Under the pieces are notes generated by a model. It was not told where the DNA came from. It saw nothing but the letters and a program-made list of their open reading frames with translations, and made no database searches. Of a DNA stretch of 64,000 nucleotides, positions 48,905-62,759 are shown piece after piece (position 1 is the first letter of the stretch; each line of letters opens with the position of its first letter). The stretch comes from Rhopalosiphum padi (lineage: Eukaryota; Arthropoda; Insecta; Hemiptera; Aphididae), in assembly GCF_020882245.1 (NCBI RefSeq), contig NC_083598.1, forward strand, positions 55,465,858 through 55,529,857. Reading direction: 5' to 3'. The translations under genes were made by a program, and so were the position numbers.

Positions 48905-51900
48905 CTTTTAATATTGAGTATTGTTTTCATTTTTTTTAAAAGATTTATTTGTATACAAATTTTAAATTTTACAAGCGTTTAGTAATAATGTGGTAAATGG
49001 GTTTTAGGTAAAATCGAATATTCAAACCATCTTTCTATCTTAACATTCTTAACTCGGTGCAACATTATACTGTTATATTAGTAACAGCCATAATAATATA
49101 AATATTACTTTAAACAGTTTAAACAGAAATCAAATTGTACATAATATATGGTACATACATGTATTAAAACGTCATTTATTCTGATATTATTATTATTTTG
49201 TCGTTTGCCGAATTCAGGCCAAAATCGTTAACGGTCGAATCACATAAATGTTTATGATTACACGTCATAAATATGAGTATATATGTGTGGGTCAAGTTTA
49301 TTATTGTACCAAATGGCAAATGTATATAGAATATTACTTAGGTACGAGGTAAATCTAAATAATATCAATGCGTGTAGGGAGGTGTCTATAAAACTTTTTG
49401 TGTAATCTTGTTTGTATCGATGGATCGACCCTGAAACGTAAAATAATGTATTAATTCCAATCAAAATCTCAATAAACACGTATTATACGTCATTCACCAT
49501 ACATAAAATGTCGTTTTATTATTTAATATCTTTGAAAAAACTAAATTATGTTATTTAAATGATAATTAATATTGTATACGTACTATTTTAAGCAAGTTCT
49601 GTGATTTTTTTTTTTTTTTGTTCAACAAAAATATAAAATATAAAACTCTATTCAACACTTACACCAGTTTTATACTTTCATAATATAAGATAATATTATG
49701 CTGATATAAAATATATTATATTACGACAAATACCCAGTAAAATATGACGAAGGATAATCATACGCTTATAAAATCACACTGTTTTGTATCTTACTTCCCA
49801 AAAATTGTATAGCTAAAAGACACTAATAAAATGATAAATGATAACTGGATGATCAGAATTATGTTAGTATTTAAGTAGATACATAAAAGTACGCTCAAGT
49901 AAATCTTAATATACATTATTTTGTAGTATTGTAATATATATTTGTAGGTATTTTTTCCAGGATTAGGTTTACAACCAAAAAAACCAACAATTATTAAATA
50001 TACATTACACATTTACACTTAACTCTCGATATTAAGCTCGCTTTCATAGTCATACGTAACAAAATACCTACACCCAAATAAGTGGTTACTATATAATATA
50101 AAATACATACGTTACACCTATAATCACTGATAAACATGCACAGCCGTTCAAGTATCAGTATTCAGTAATTTTGTGGTTTCAAATCCATAACGACTATCGT
50201 GATAACTGATAAGTAGGTAGATTATAGGAGGTATATTACATTACCTTCTACACTAAATTTCACTATACCTACCAATAATATTTATAATTTATGTATACAA
50301 TATTAATACATACTACATATATTTATACTCAACAACTATTAATATAATAAAATGAAATTCTATAATAGGTATCTCGTATCTGAATCACTAAATAATATAT
50401 ACAACAAAATATTGAACAAAAATGTAATATACTCCTTTGTTAAATCCTATTTTACATCTTAATTTCTTGAAAGATCAATGACAAATAGTAATATTATGTA
50501 TTTTTTCGGAAATACAATTTCATAAAAAACCATATAAATTAAGTATTTTTCGAGGTTTTTTATACATAATAAATTCTTTGTTACGGTTGAAAATGTTGAT
50601 TTAGTATCATTTTGTAATTCCATTGTCATTTATATCTATAATTAAATCTGTTTTTAAAATTAAAGTTAAAAAGTACGTGGTGCCATATCTATTATTTATT
50701 AATTATTAAATAAGTAGAGTTATGAAATATGATCACTTTTGACATCAATACATCATGTATATATGAAAATAATGTCTATTAGTCTATTCATTAGAGTAAA
50801 TAAAATATATGCAATATTTTAATATTATCATTGTATAATATATATAGGTATATTAGATACCTATAAGCTATGGATAATAATGTAAACAATAGTACATGTG
50901 CAATGTGCATGGTACAAAAATTAGAACAAAAATATTAAACTATTAAAATAACCAAACGAATTATTCAATTACAACTTCTATCTATAAATAATATTAATTT
51001 AATACTACAGATATGTATCAGAGGAATATTTTTTCTTTTAAATTTATTTATCAACCAAAAATTGTATTCATTAAAAATATAACATATATCTAGTTAAACT
51101 TTTTTGAATAGAAATTTAAAAAAATAATCTTTTGATAAGCACTAAATACACTGTTGAGAGGATTGTTATTTATGGATAACATCAATTAACATGAGAAACA
51201 TAATATTATAATAATTCGGTATTTAACATTTTTTTATATACCTATGTAAATACTTAAAATATATAACATATAATATAATACTTATAGGTAATTAGGTAAT
51301 AACTTATAGTCTAATAAATTCTGGAACTTTAAACATTTATAAAAATATTTAAAAGCTGTATTTAATGTTGTTCATGCTCCTATAATTTTATTTAAAATTA
51401 ATGAGTCATTTTTATTTATATTTTATCATAAAATTGGGGGAAAAAACAATTATAAAAATTAAGTTTAAATCACAATTTCCTTCTTTAATGGATTTAATAC
51501 AGAAGTATAAGTAGGTAATTACTTTTTATTCGTGAAAGTATACAGATATCTTCTGACATTTTACATTTTATGATTCAAGAATATTAATATGCCGTCATAA
51601 ACATTATGGTTCACACTCTAAATGATATACTTATTTAATAAACTGTTTTATTTTATACACATCTTTGTACAACTACTTATGAAGGTATCTTACTATTATA
51701 TTCTTAAAATAATAAAAGTGATCTATAGTTGGACCGTAAAAAATTTCAATATTTATGTATATTTTTTATGGTAATAATATTTAAATCCATCTATTAGAAA
51801 TATTAGGAAACATATTATAAATAACTATACACATTAGTTATTCCAAAGTTTGTAAGTTATAAATTGAAAACTTAATTCAAAAATATTTACTTAAATAAAT

Positions 51901-54900
51901 AATAATTTATAGATATATAACTATTAATCACATACAAATTATGTATAACTAATGATTAAGTATTAAGTATTATTAAATATTATTTTGTACATTCAACAAT
52001 TTTGTTAACCTCAGACCATTTTGGATGTATTTATTACATTATCTCAATCTCTTGAAAGAGTATGGTTACTGGCTCACTGAGTAAGTGAAATGTGAACACA
52101 TTTGAAAACCATGTAAATTAGTATCATTTAAAATTGCATAGCTCAGTATGGATAATTAACATTTAATGATCTAACATTCTAACAGATGAATAAAATATTA
52201 ATATAATCATTCATTTTATAAGTAGAAACAACTATCAGAATTCGTATTATTTAAATTAATAAAATAAAGTCCTATGTTTTTAACATAGTATGTGGAATAC
52301 TAATTTTCGACTAATTTTCAAATTCAGTGAACACGGTTCATATAAAGTAGAACGGCTCATATTCATTATTACCTTTACTAAGTTTCTATTATGTTTTTAA
52401 AAATATGATCTAGTTCGGATGGATTTTAAAATGAACAAGATTTAGGATGATTTGTAGTTAGTACTATATTCGACATTATTAATAATGTGCAATATTTTTA
52501 TAAATTGGTTTCTTAAGCTTATTTTAGTATTTTATTTATTTAATATTTTTGAATAATTACTGTAGCTCAGCAATAATAATATTAGATTCAGTTACTGTGA
52601 TACAAATAACAACATAAATACATACATATATAATTAATTATTACAATAAATGTAAGGTTAATAAAAATAACTTTCATGATAAATAATAATAGGTATATAA
52701 TTTGGATGCATTCCTAATAATATTTAATTTAGTTTGTTTTTAGATTTTACATAATCTAGTGTTATTACTTATTAGTAATATATTAATACTATCATTGATT
52801 ATAAATACTAGTATTTATAAACAATTTTATGAGGTAAAATATAATAATATTATTCCTAAGTTTTACTGATGCATTTTTAAATATACAATAATTTATTTTT
52901 ACTTGATTCCTGTTAATAGTAGTTAATAATTATTTATAATTTACAAACAACTTTTTTTCCTTCTATCTAACAGCGGTTAGAAATTTAAATTTCGTAGATT
53001 TCAGAAAAAAATTACGTACATTAACCAATTATTAATTTACATATTAGTTCAATTCAACTCAAAGCTGAACTAATTATTTTTGTAGTATAACATTAATATT
53101 ATTATAAATTATAATAACAATCTAAAGACTACAGTCTATATAAAATATAAAAGCTTCAATTATTTATAATCAGAATCTAAGTATTTATTATACATTAATT
53201 TTAAATTATTATTAGTGACTGCGAGGGTTGAAGTTTTTTTATTATAATATTACGTCACAATTACATAATTATTATTTATTAAAGACAACTTTTAATTCGA
53301 TTTTCATTATATTATTATAACAATGGTTATGATAAGCTTAAGATAATAAAACCTAAAAATTAAAAACAGTTTAATTTTAGTTGTTATTTAATAAGAATAA
53401 TAAGATGTTTATATACTTTATTATACATTTATTAAAAAAAAAGACGAATTAGCCGCAGATAGTCGTTATTATTAGTTATTAAGTGTAAAATATCCACAAG
53501 TTTAAATATATGCAGTGTTTATTTACTATTTAGTTAGTTTTTTCAACGAATGTTATTATTCATAAAATCACAATCAATATAAAAAATATGATAAGAAATA
53601 CAAGATATTAAATTTATGCAATAACTAACTAATAAGAAACTTAAGTGGATTTTAAACCTATGAATTCCTGAATCATTGATTGATACCAATATTAATTCAA
53701 TTTATATCATTAACATTCAAAGTTGTATGCATGATATTTTATGTTAATTGTATTTTGTATTATTAACTTGTTGGCTCTAATTTAACTATTATTTACTACA
53801 TTGACACCAAGACATCTCAGAAAATTATTTCAATTATTTTTTTTATTAATCCTGTTGCGTTTAAAACTAGTCTGCGGAAAAAAGAAAGATCGTTGACTGA
53901 TATTAATAATTTCATTACTTAACGACCTCAACCTTAACCGACCGACAGTGAGAGGGAACTTCCTTCGGAGAAATGGACGATGCCGCCACCGCTATCAACA
54001 ACCATACACTATACCGTCTTATTGTTTTGCCTGACACACTTGTCCGTTAACTTCGAATGCGCTCAGACGGTTTTTTTTTTTAATCGTATTATTGTCGGTA
54101 TTTACTGTGATAAATAGGGTGATTTTTCATTGATATTTTGATTTTTGTTTTTCTTCTTTAACGTAAATTATAACCTATTAAATTAATTAATTACATTTAA
54201 TTTTTTGATTTTTTTTTTGTGTTAGTGAAATGTGGTTGTGATATACGTGATATTTATTTCGACGAATCTAAAATCCAGATAAAAGTTCACTTTTCAAATG
54301 TAAGTTTCAATTTATGACTAAAACTTAATTAAATACAAATGTATCATCTTATAGAATAGAATATTATACAAGCGCTTTGAACTGTATATTATAGATACGA
54401 GTATTGTGTTATTGACATTATTATTGAGTTTTCTTAACTTTGGAAGTAATTTAAATTTTTTATTTTTTTATTATTTGGTGACTAAAAGCTAGTTTTTGAC
54501 TATATACTTAAATAATTTGAATACATTTTTAACACATATACGTGTAAGTTTGTAACATAAAAGATATGGTGACATTACTACATTAATTTAAAGTTTTAAA
54601 CTAATTCAAATTAATTTTTTGTTCCAAATCTATATCAGTATAACCTTTCTGAGTTTAATTCACTCAAATTATGCAAAAATCTTGGATTAACCAAAATTCA
54701 AAATTGATAAAAAAACTAGACATTAAAATTTTTAATATTAATATTAAAATATACTAAATTTTTATATTAAACTTTAAGATGGCATTTTTTGAATTTTAAT
54801 AAAATTAAGGTTAATTTTAATCAATGAAATACATAGCAAGCACATGATATTCGACGATAAGATTTCATTAATAACAAAAAACATTTCAACTATCAATTTA

Positions 54901-56485
54901 ATAACAAAATCTTAAAATAGGTTCTATGTTACCTATATTAAAGTATAATTAATAATTATACTATAATTATTAATTATATTTTGAATATATAGTGTTTTGG
55001 GGGGTACAACTACTATAACGCAATTAGGTGTATTAGCATCTCCCGATATTGTTTGTGTTTATGTATTAAACATCTACATCTGTATATAAAAGAAAACCAA
55101 AAATAGCTTGTCATTAGACATCAAAGTATTATATTTAAACAGAGTTTTACCGATTAATAGACAAATGAAACATTCAAATTACACTCTACTTAAAAATACC
55201 ATATAACCATTTTTACCATATATAATAACTCAAAATTTGAAGATTATAAAAGTATAATATACTAATACAATTTTAAATTGCTGCTAAATATTTTTTCTCA
55301 AAATAATCCATAAGCTTCATTAATTATAATTTTAAATGCCCAAAAAATACAGAGCTTAAGCATCCTAACGGATAGAACAAATACTCGAAAAGTTCAATGC
55401 TACATTTTTTATCATAGTTATTTTCAATACTTTCTCTAAATATAAAAAAAAATCGCACTGTTAAATAATATTTTAAAGTTCCACTCACTATCGTTTATAA
55501 AATGTTTAGCGATGTTTATCAAAGTTATTAAATGTAATACCAAATTACTATAACTCATATTTCTAATGTTGAATGAAGTGACATAACATGTATTTAATAC
55601 TAAGTAATAGATTCTATTTTTTTATCTGGAATTTTTACTTCTTATGGAAAATATTTCACATATGATTATATTGTGATAATTGATCATAATTTGTAATTCA
55701 AATAAACGACAAGAACTTATAATTTAATTTTTTTACTTTCTATCCAGTTAGGCTGAATTCTTTTTTTTATTATTTTATATATTGATCCAAGTTGAAAAAA
55801 ATTACGATTTTCTGTATTTGTTTTTCTTATCATTATTTTGGTCTGACTTTATTATTTTAAGACTGGATAAATATCTAGAGTTATTTGTATTTTAGTACAA
55901 CATTAGTAATAAACTAAAGGTTTAAACCACATAAACGTATTAATCGTTTACAAAATAAATAAGTGTATAACCTACTATAAAATAGATAATATAGTATTGA
56001 ATTTTTTTAAATTTATTAAATACTATAGTATATTCTACAGGTACCAACTATTAATCTTTTTACAATTTTATATGGTTTATGTTAAGAAAAACTTACAGAA
56101 AATCTTATTTTCGTTACTATAATTATTTTAATAACCAGTAAACAACTCGCAAACAAATCTTGGTAATCTATCCCCCCTCTCCCCAATAAGTGTGACCTAT
56201 TTAATATTCCCCGTGTAATCCTTTTAATAGTTTTAATCTGAAATCTTATAGGAGTTTCGTTAATGGGTAACTTCTTCAAAAGAATTTTTTTTTTTTAATA
56301 TTAAACCATTTTCTGTAAATATAACTTACGCTAATTAATAATAAGTAATAAGTAATAACCATTTAATATTGTATATCATATATTAATATATATTATACAT
56401 ATACACTTACTATAATATTAATTTCCTATTTAGACATATACCCAACAGCAAATATTATTATTTATTACTTCATTACGATTACATT

Positions 56486-57650
56486 CAGTGGCATCATTTG
56501 AGGGGGGACAAGGTGGGCATTTGCCCCTGTCTGATTTTAAAAGCAGCCCAATGGGCCGGTGTGCAGTTTTTGCCATTTAACCATTATTATATTTTATTAG
56601 TGAAAAAACATAATTATTTTTATAATATTTTCAGAAAATATTTTATTGTCTAACTACTAAAAAATTATTGTTACAATGATACATTTTTAATTAATTGATA
56701 GTTGGAATAAATTTATATTTATACGCATGCGGGACGAGCATGTATGTTTTGTGTGTGTATATGTTTTGTGAAGAAAACTAATTTAGGAACAGAATATTGT
56801 TGTACGCACAACAATAATAATAATTAATATCATAATCCCGTATAGTTTTATTTTTAAAATCTAAAAATTCTACAAATTTAAAAATTCTAAAAACAACAAT
56901 CGATTGACATTCTTATTTATCCTTGATCTCAGTCCTCAGACTTCAGTTAACTTGCGACAATTGTGTATCACAATTCACAGTAAACTATTATTTTGTAAAT
57001 TTAGTTCAGTTTCAGTAACCGCTTATTCTACATATATTAATTTTTTGTCGTGACGCGTGTTTTCACTATTCTTTGATATGGACAAAACATATCTTAAAAA
57101 AAAAGAAATGGGTGGTGCGGCTAAAAACCATCGTGCAAAACAAATAAAACTACAGCAAGACGCCCAAAAATCAAAAACAATTACTGAAATGTTTAATAAA
57201 CAAACAAAACCTGAACTTGTTATCAAGCAATAAAAAAAAAAAATATATACCTAACTTAAGATAATATTAATTTCTAAATTCGATTTTATGTACCTATCTT
57301 TTATTGAAAAAAATAATATATCCTTTAATAAATAAATTATATTTTTCTTAATTAATAAAAATTATTATACTTAATAGTTTACTTTTATTACTTAATATGT
57401 TTTTATAAAATACCTGCTATCATATATTTGCAAATTATGTTATTACTTAGTTAATAAAAAGGCTTGTAACAATTAGAGTAAAAAAATCTTATTAAATATA
57501 ATTATGAATAAGTGAGGTGTGAATGGTAATTCAATAAAAATGTAAGTAGATATTATTTGGTTGCGAGCGAAGCGAGCGGTTTTTTTTTTACCCATTCGGG
57601 CTGGTCAAAACCTTTGCACCCCTCTATTGAAAACTGAAATGATGCCACTG
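56486..57650 (+). mobile_element. hAT-type DNA transposon, internally deleted (1165 bp)
   Basis: CAGTGGCATCATTT at 56486-56499 and its exact reverse complement at 57637-57650 form 14-bp terminal inverted repeats. They are flanked by identical 8-bp duplications ATTACATT (56478-56485 and 57651-57658), diagnostic of the hAT superfamily. The second layer of ends (GAGGGG... and ...CACCCCTC) is also inverted. The element is too short for a full transposase, and only an N-terminal fragment (57078-57233) is visible. Another feature is the GCGAGCGAAGCGAGCGG block near 57564-57580. The perfect flanks and ends suggest a fairly recent insertion into the intron. Confidence 0.88.
57078..57233 (+). pseudogene. 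N-terminal fragment of a hAT-like transposase
   Basis: A 51-codon frame begins MDKTYLKKKEMGGAAKNHRA and continues in a Lys/Gln-rich style to ITEMFNKQ and stop TAA at 57231. It lies within the hAT element. Basic starts of this type precede the zinc-finger region of ZMYM/hAT-like transposases common in aphid genomes (family knowledge, not aligned here). Everything beyond is missing, so it cannot encode an active transposase. The reverse-strand frame across it is a shadow. Confidence 0.5.
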
Positions 57651-58510
57651 ATTACATTCATCACATAAATTAAAAGTTAAATTATCCAGCAAGCATCATA
57701 TCATATGACCACGACTCTTATTATTAGTTTTCATTTGAATTGTATTTAGTTTTTTAGATATAAAAGTTAATGTCTTACTAATTTTAGAAAAAAGTAGGTG
57801 TTGACACATTTTGATATCATTAAACATGTAAATATATACATACATACTTAAATTATATATTTATAAACGAGTATATTTAGCATATTATGTCCATCTTAAC
57901 ATAAATAAAATATTCAAATTAATTTAAAAGCTTGTATACAATAATATTATAATCTATGTTATGTAATAATACAAAAAAACATCATAATGCAGTAATATAC
58001 TTACACATTACTATCCCTTATAGGTCTATATATCAAATTTCTAAATTCATTGAATAGTTTTGATTCTGTATTAATAGAATGCGTATTTACTTTTCATAGG
58101 GTTTAGTTGAATTTATTTATCAATTTCTCTGCAGTAAATTAACCTTTTAAATATGACATATCCATTCGTCAATATTTGCAACGCTACTGAAACCATCTCT
58201 AATTTTGTTAAACACGAAAATACATGTGTGAAATTAAGCATTAGTTCATGCATACAAGTATTCAGTATTAAACTTTTATGATGTCCAAGATGACAGCATA
58301 ATATTGCCTAACGTTTCTCTTTTTTTATGTTACTCTGATGGTAAAAAAATTATTGCTATCATATTTAAAAAAAAAAATGGAGAACTCGGTTTGATGTAAA
58401 GTAAGTATTTTAAGTGTACTTTGTCATTGAATATTATGTTACTGTAATAGATGTGTTAAATTTTAAAACAATATTAATATCATTATATTATATTGTACAC
58501 AACAAACAAC

Positions 58511-59330
58511 GATTCTGAGCGGGGACCGTTAACATACATTTCTAAAAATATTTTCAATATTTATCTATCAGTAATATGAGTAATGTAAGAATAAAAAATA
58601 ATGTAAGAATGTGTGGTAATTTATAAACTACTTTGTATTCAATTTTTAAATATCTAACCTATAAAATTAAAAATGTTTTATTACAAAACGATTTACATAG
58701 TATGTTCATTGTTCATGATTTTAACAAATATTATTGTTATTTTATATATATGTATCCGATTTTGTCAAAATGCTATCTTCTAACACTCGTACAAAAGTAA
58801 TGATGATTTACCCTCCTCTTTATTTAATTTCAGTAAAAACTAAGTAACTAAAATAAGTTACGTAATATTATGAAGATTCTTGCATCATATTTTCAAACTT
58901 ACTGACAGAGCATGCACATTTTTATCAATATTAATAAAAAAGAAAAACAATCTAAATTTCTACAAATAGCTAAAAAAGAATCAAAATATTTTAAAAATTA
59001 TAGTATGTCTAGAAGGTTTTATTATAATTATTTAGTATACATTTTAAGTATATAGGTTAGATAATAAGTTTTTTAATTTACAAAAAAACAACAAAATCGA
59101 ATTTGTCTAAAATTTGTGTTTCGTGAACGGCGTGAACATTCTCGTTATCCATTAACAAATATATATAATTTTATATACTTATTCCCTAATAATTAAGAAA
59201 GAAAAGTACGAAGAATTTTACAATTTTCTACCTGTTAACATACTAGAAATTGAAGATTGAAGTATTTTTATTGCTCTAAAAGAAAGCAAAAAACCAAATA
59301 CCGATACATTCAACGTTCCGCTCAGATTCT
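58511..59330. repeat. Possible degenerate element bounded by an inverted TCTGAGCGG pair
   Basis: GATTCTGAGCGG at 58511-58522 and, inverted, CCGCTCAGATTC near 59318-59329 agree at 11 of 12 bases. No target duplication was found, and the inside is AT-rich with no open frame of note. I believe TCTGAGCGG-type ends recur in aphid repeats, but that is memory and may be wrong. Confidence 0.3.
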
Positions 59331-60011
59331 AAAAATACTTATGGATTTAAACATATCATAGAAATGATGTAGAAAATAATTTCAAAATTCTAAGCTAATA
59401 AAAATTTAAAATAAATTAATCCAAATATAAAATATTTAAGACATACGCATATTATGTTTCATCTACTATACTTATATAGTCTTAGTGTCTTACTTACTTT
59501 AATTACTTTAAATTGCAAAATGGAGTTTATTATTATTTATTATTAATATAGTTGTATAAGAATTGGCGGTTAAACATCTAAACGACATAATTTAATAATA
59601 AAAATAAATAATTACGTTAAAAGTTTTGTTTGTTCAGTAGACAAACAGCTTTTTGTAAACATAAAAATATAAAATTTTAGGTAGCTTAATAAAACAGTAA
59701 TTTATAATGATTGTTAACATTACTGTCATGAGCATTATATATATTATATTACACTTACAGCTATATTCAAAAAGTGGATGTATTAATATTATTCAATGTA
59801 TAAATGATGATGAGACATAAATACATAATCATAAATAGGTATCACTTTCTTTTTGTTATAATCGTAGTTACAATAAAGATTTTTCAAAAATATGCGTATT
59901 ACCATTTTATTATTCGTGTAAACAAATTAAAATATTTAATTAAAATTTGCAAATTCCGGACGGTTGCAACAACAATTTTTTAATCATTACAGTATAATAC
60001 TTTATTAGTAA

Positions 60012-60200
60012 GCAGACGTTTTGAAGGTTATCATTACTATCAATTATCCCATTAGACGCATTAGACAGTGGGAAAGTCGGCGGGGTGAAGCTGATGACCC
60101 CGAGGCAAATGTACCAGGACCGCTTTCTTTCAGACCAACAGATGACACAAATTTCACTCGGGGGCTCTTGACAGTCAATGTTTCATATGGAGTCACATGA
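60012..60200. other. GC-rich islet with coding-like frames on both strands
   Basis: A balanced-composition stretch of about 130 bases (60060-60190) sits in AT-rich intron. A 62-codon + strand frame without ATG ends at TGA 60198-60200 and reads ...RRGEADDPEANVPGPLSFRP..., while the minus strand also stays open (SPRVKFVSSVGLKESGPGTF). No splice donor of quality follows either frame. It may be a transposon remnant, a conserved element, or an old exon. No family is recognised. Confidence 0.3.
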
Positions 60201-62374
60201 TAAAATGTCAACAGCTTTCTATGAAGAATATATATGTTATTTATTTACTGGGAACCAAAGAAGAACTTACAATTAAGTTAATTACTTTTTTGTGTGTATT
60301 TTTCTTTTATAACATGCATGATAACTTTATGCTATATCGATAGAAAATTATCTACAAGTTATAATTCATAACGTACATCATCTCGTTATTTATTGACGAT
60401 CTTATATACCTACTCCACCAAGTTTCCATAATAGTATAAAATTCCAAATGATTAATATCTTCTTTGCTATAAACATATAAAAAATATTCTGATACCTGTC
60501 ATACAAATCGTAATGTATATACGATGTAGTTGTATTGATTTATTTCATTTTTGCATCGCGATATTTTCAAATTTGTAAAAATAAAATAATAACAGTATTA
60601 TTGAAATAATGAGTCATATATTAAAAATAAAATAGGTGTTTACATAGATGTAAATATCAAATTGTTTTTTAAATTATTTATTTATAACATAAGATATTTA
60701 TAACTTCAAAAATACGAACATAAAATATTTTTGAAAAAATAACTTTTAATATACCTACCAATATAATATACATACATGTTCTATGTATTATATAAAATTG
60801 ATTAACTCAAAATAATAACTGCTCATAGCCTTGAAATTATTATGGTAAAAAGGTATAGGTAAGTAATGTAAAATACATTATTAAATTTATAAATCAATTG
60901 GAAATACATATAATTCCAATTTTATTGTTTACCAATAATTTAATGTGATGAAGTAAAGTGTGAACAAGGGGAGTATTGGAAAGTCTACTTTAACCGGAAA
61001 CAGTGTGTGACATGAGCCAACAAAATTAAAATATAACAATCCCGGATTTGCAATAAATCAATGGCCAATGCAATTCTGTCGAACGAAACAAATTGAATTG
61101 ATCATTGTTCAAATTGTATTTCATTAACCCCAAAGACCCGTTTTTATTGTGTTTTCCTAAACCAATCGATTAATGTTTATACATTCTTTTGTTCCAACAT
61201 CGTCGTTAGTCATAAATAATCAACATAATATGGCGCGGAATTCACATCATAATAAGGATCAAAGGGATATATGATATTAAACACGCGTGTTTTAAAATTT
61301 CGTACTGTCTTCATATTAATAAGACAATTTTATTTATGGTTCAATAAACTCAAATATCGAATGATTAAGACGTACTTTATAGTTTTATTAGTGTAAACAT
61401 TTCAAAACGTTTTACATTTTAATCAATGCCCCATATTCATCAAGTTACCAACAAGACTTTGGTAATTATGGGTTTTAATGAAAGAATATGTTTCATTCAT
61501 AAATCTGAATTCAAATCATTAATTACAGTATCATTTAAATTTAATGTGTAATGTCCATGTCCAATCAATTATGTTTAGTAAAAATGATATATGAAAATTG
61601 AATTTAATGATAAGTACTGTCAAAGTTAATCAATTTATTTGTGCCAATATTAAAATATAGTATATAAAATATTAATATTATATAGGTACCGACTGTGTAA
61701 ACTCATCAGTTTATCGTCATGATTTCACTATACTATGACTACAAACACTTGCAGTCGAGTTTAATGATCTATAACGCACACAGAAGACTGGTTTTCGTTT
61801 ATAATCAGATAATAAAATATCGTAGCTAGTAACTCATTCTTTGTATTTACACCGAATGATTCAGATGATTTCTAAAAACCATTCACCTATGTTACCTTAT
61901 ATTACCTAAAATTTAATTAATGCATTTTTATACTAAAGATATAAGAATTTTTTAATAAAAATGTTAGTTAAAAAAAACTAAAAAACACAGATGAAGTGTT
62001 GATAATACTTCGCGTTGAGGAATATCAAAATAATCATAGAGATTATATTATAATGATCTTACAAAATAACGAATGAGGGTACCTATATAATATTATTAGA
62101 TAGATACAATACGCTAATAGGTACCCGATCCAAATAAAAACATCGTGCTATTTAATTGTAATATTATGAGACAAATTCAATTAATTAACGCCAATTTGAT
62201 AGTAACGTCTATATTGAAAAAAAAATAATAACATGTGAATGTTTATAATGTCTAATTAGCAATCTCTAAACAACCCGCCGAGTGCCGACCTTCCTATACA
62301 ATAATAATATAATAGTATGCAGCATAATATGCACTCCGGACTCGACGAGTCGTAAACTATATATGATTATCATT

Positions 62375-62457
62375 ATGTTGGTTCGATATTTACTCAAGAT
62401 GTGGGTCGAAGAAATCGAATCGCTAGTAAACCGGAATATGGGAAAAGACGCTGGAAG
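62375..62457 (+). CDS. Possible alternative first coding exon in the ankyrin-gene intron
   Basis: ATG at 62375 gives MLVRYLLKMWVEEIESLVNR, then NMGKDAG, and ends in phase 2 directly before GTAAAA at 62458. Both other candidate first exons and the ankyrin exon of this gene also end in phase 2, so this exon could start a shorter isoform lacking the first repeats. The start is not supported by any homology. Short frames like this occur by chance. Confidence 0.28.
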
Positions 62458-62759
62458 GTAAAAATAAAAAAATTAAAACACATCTGCTGGAAGAAATGGA
62501 AACTGGTAATTGGAATTTCTGGTTCCAGGCAGTTTATGGCCGTTGCGGAGTACAGTATATAATATTATATACATTATATTATGTACATCGAACAATGTCG
62601 ACCTACTTCGTCGCGTTATCAGAATTTTGTAGATTTTCATGGAAAACATAGGCATAAACGCGTACAGAGCACAGTCTATATAATATATTATAACATCGTA
62701 TGATATTCTGAACTTCATCAATTTCGATTCAACCGATTCGAGTTATAATACATAGGTAT

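Noticed and set aside
53930..54070. GC patch with short frame MDDAATAINNHTLYR
   Set aside because: No donor in phase and no homology; noted only as a composition change.
54900..54990. AT-only palindrome around 54942-54978
   Set aside because: Expected by chance in AT-rich DNA; no flanking duplication.
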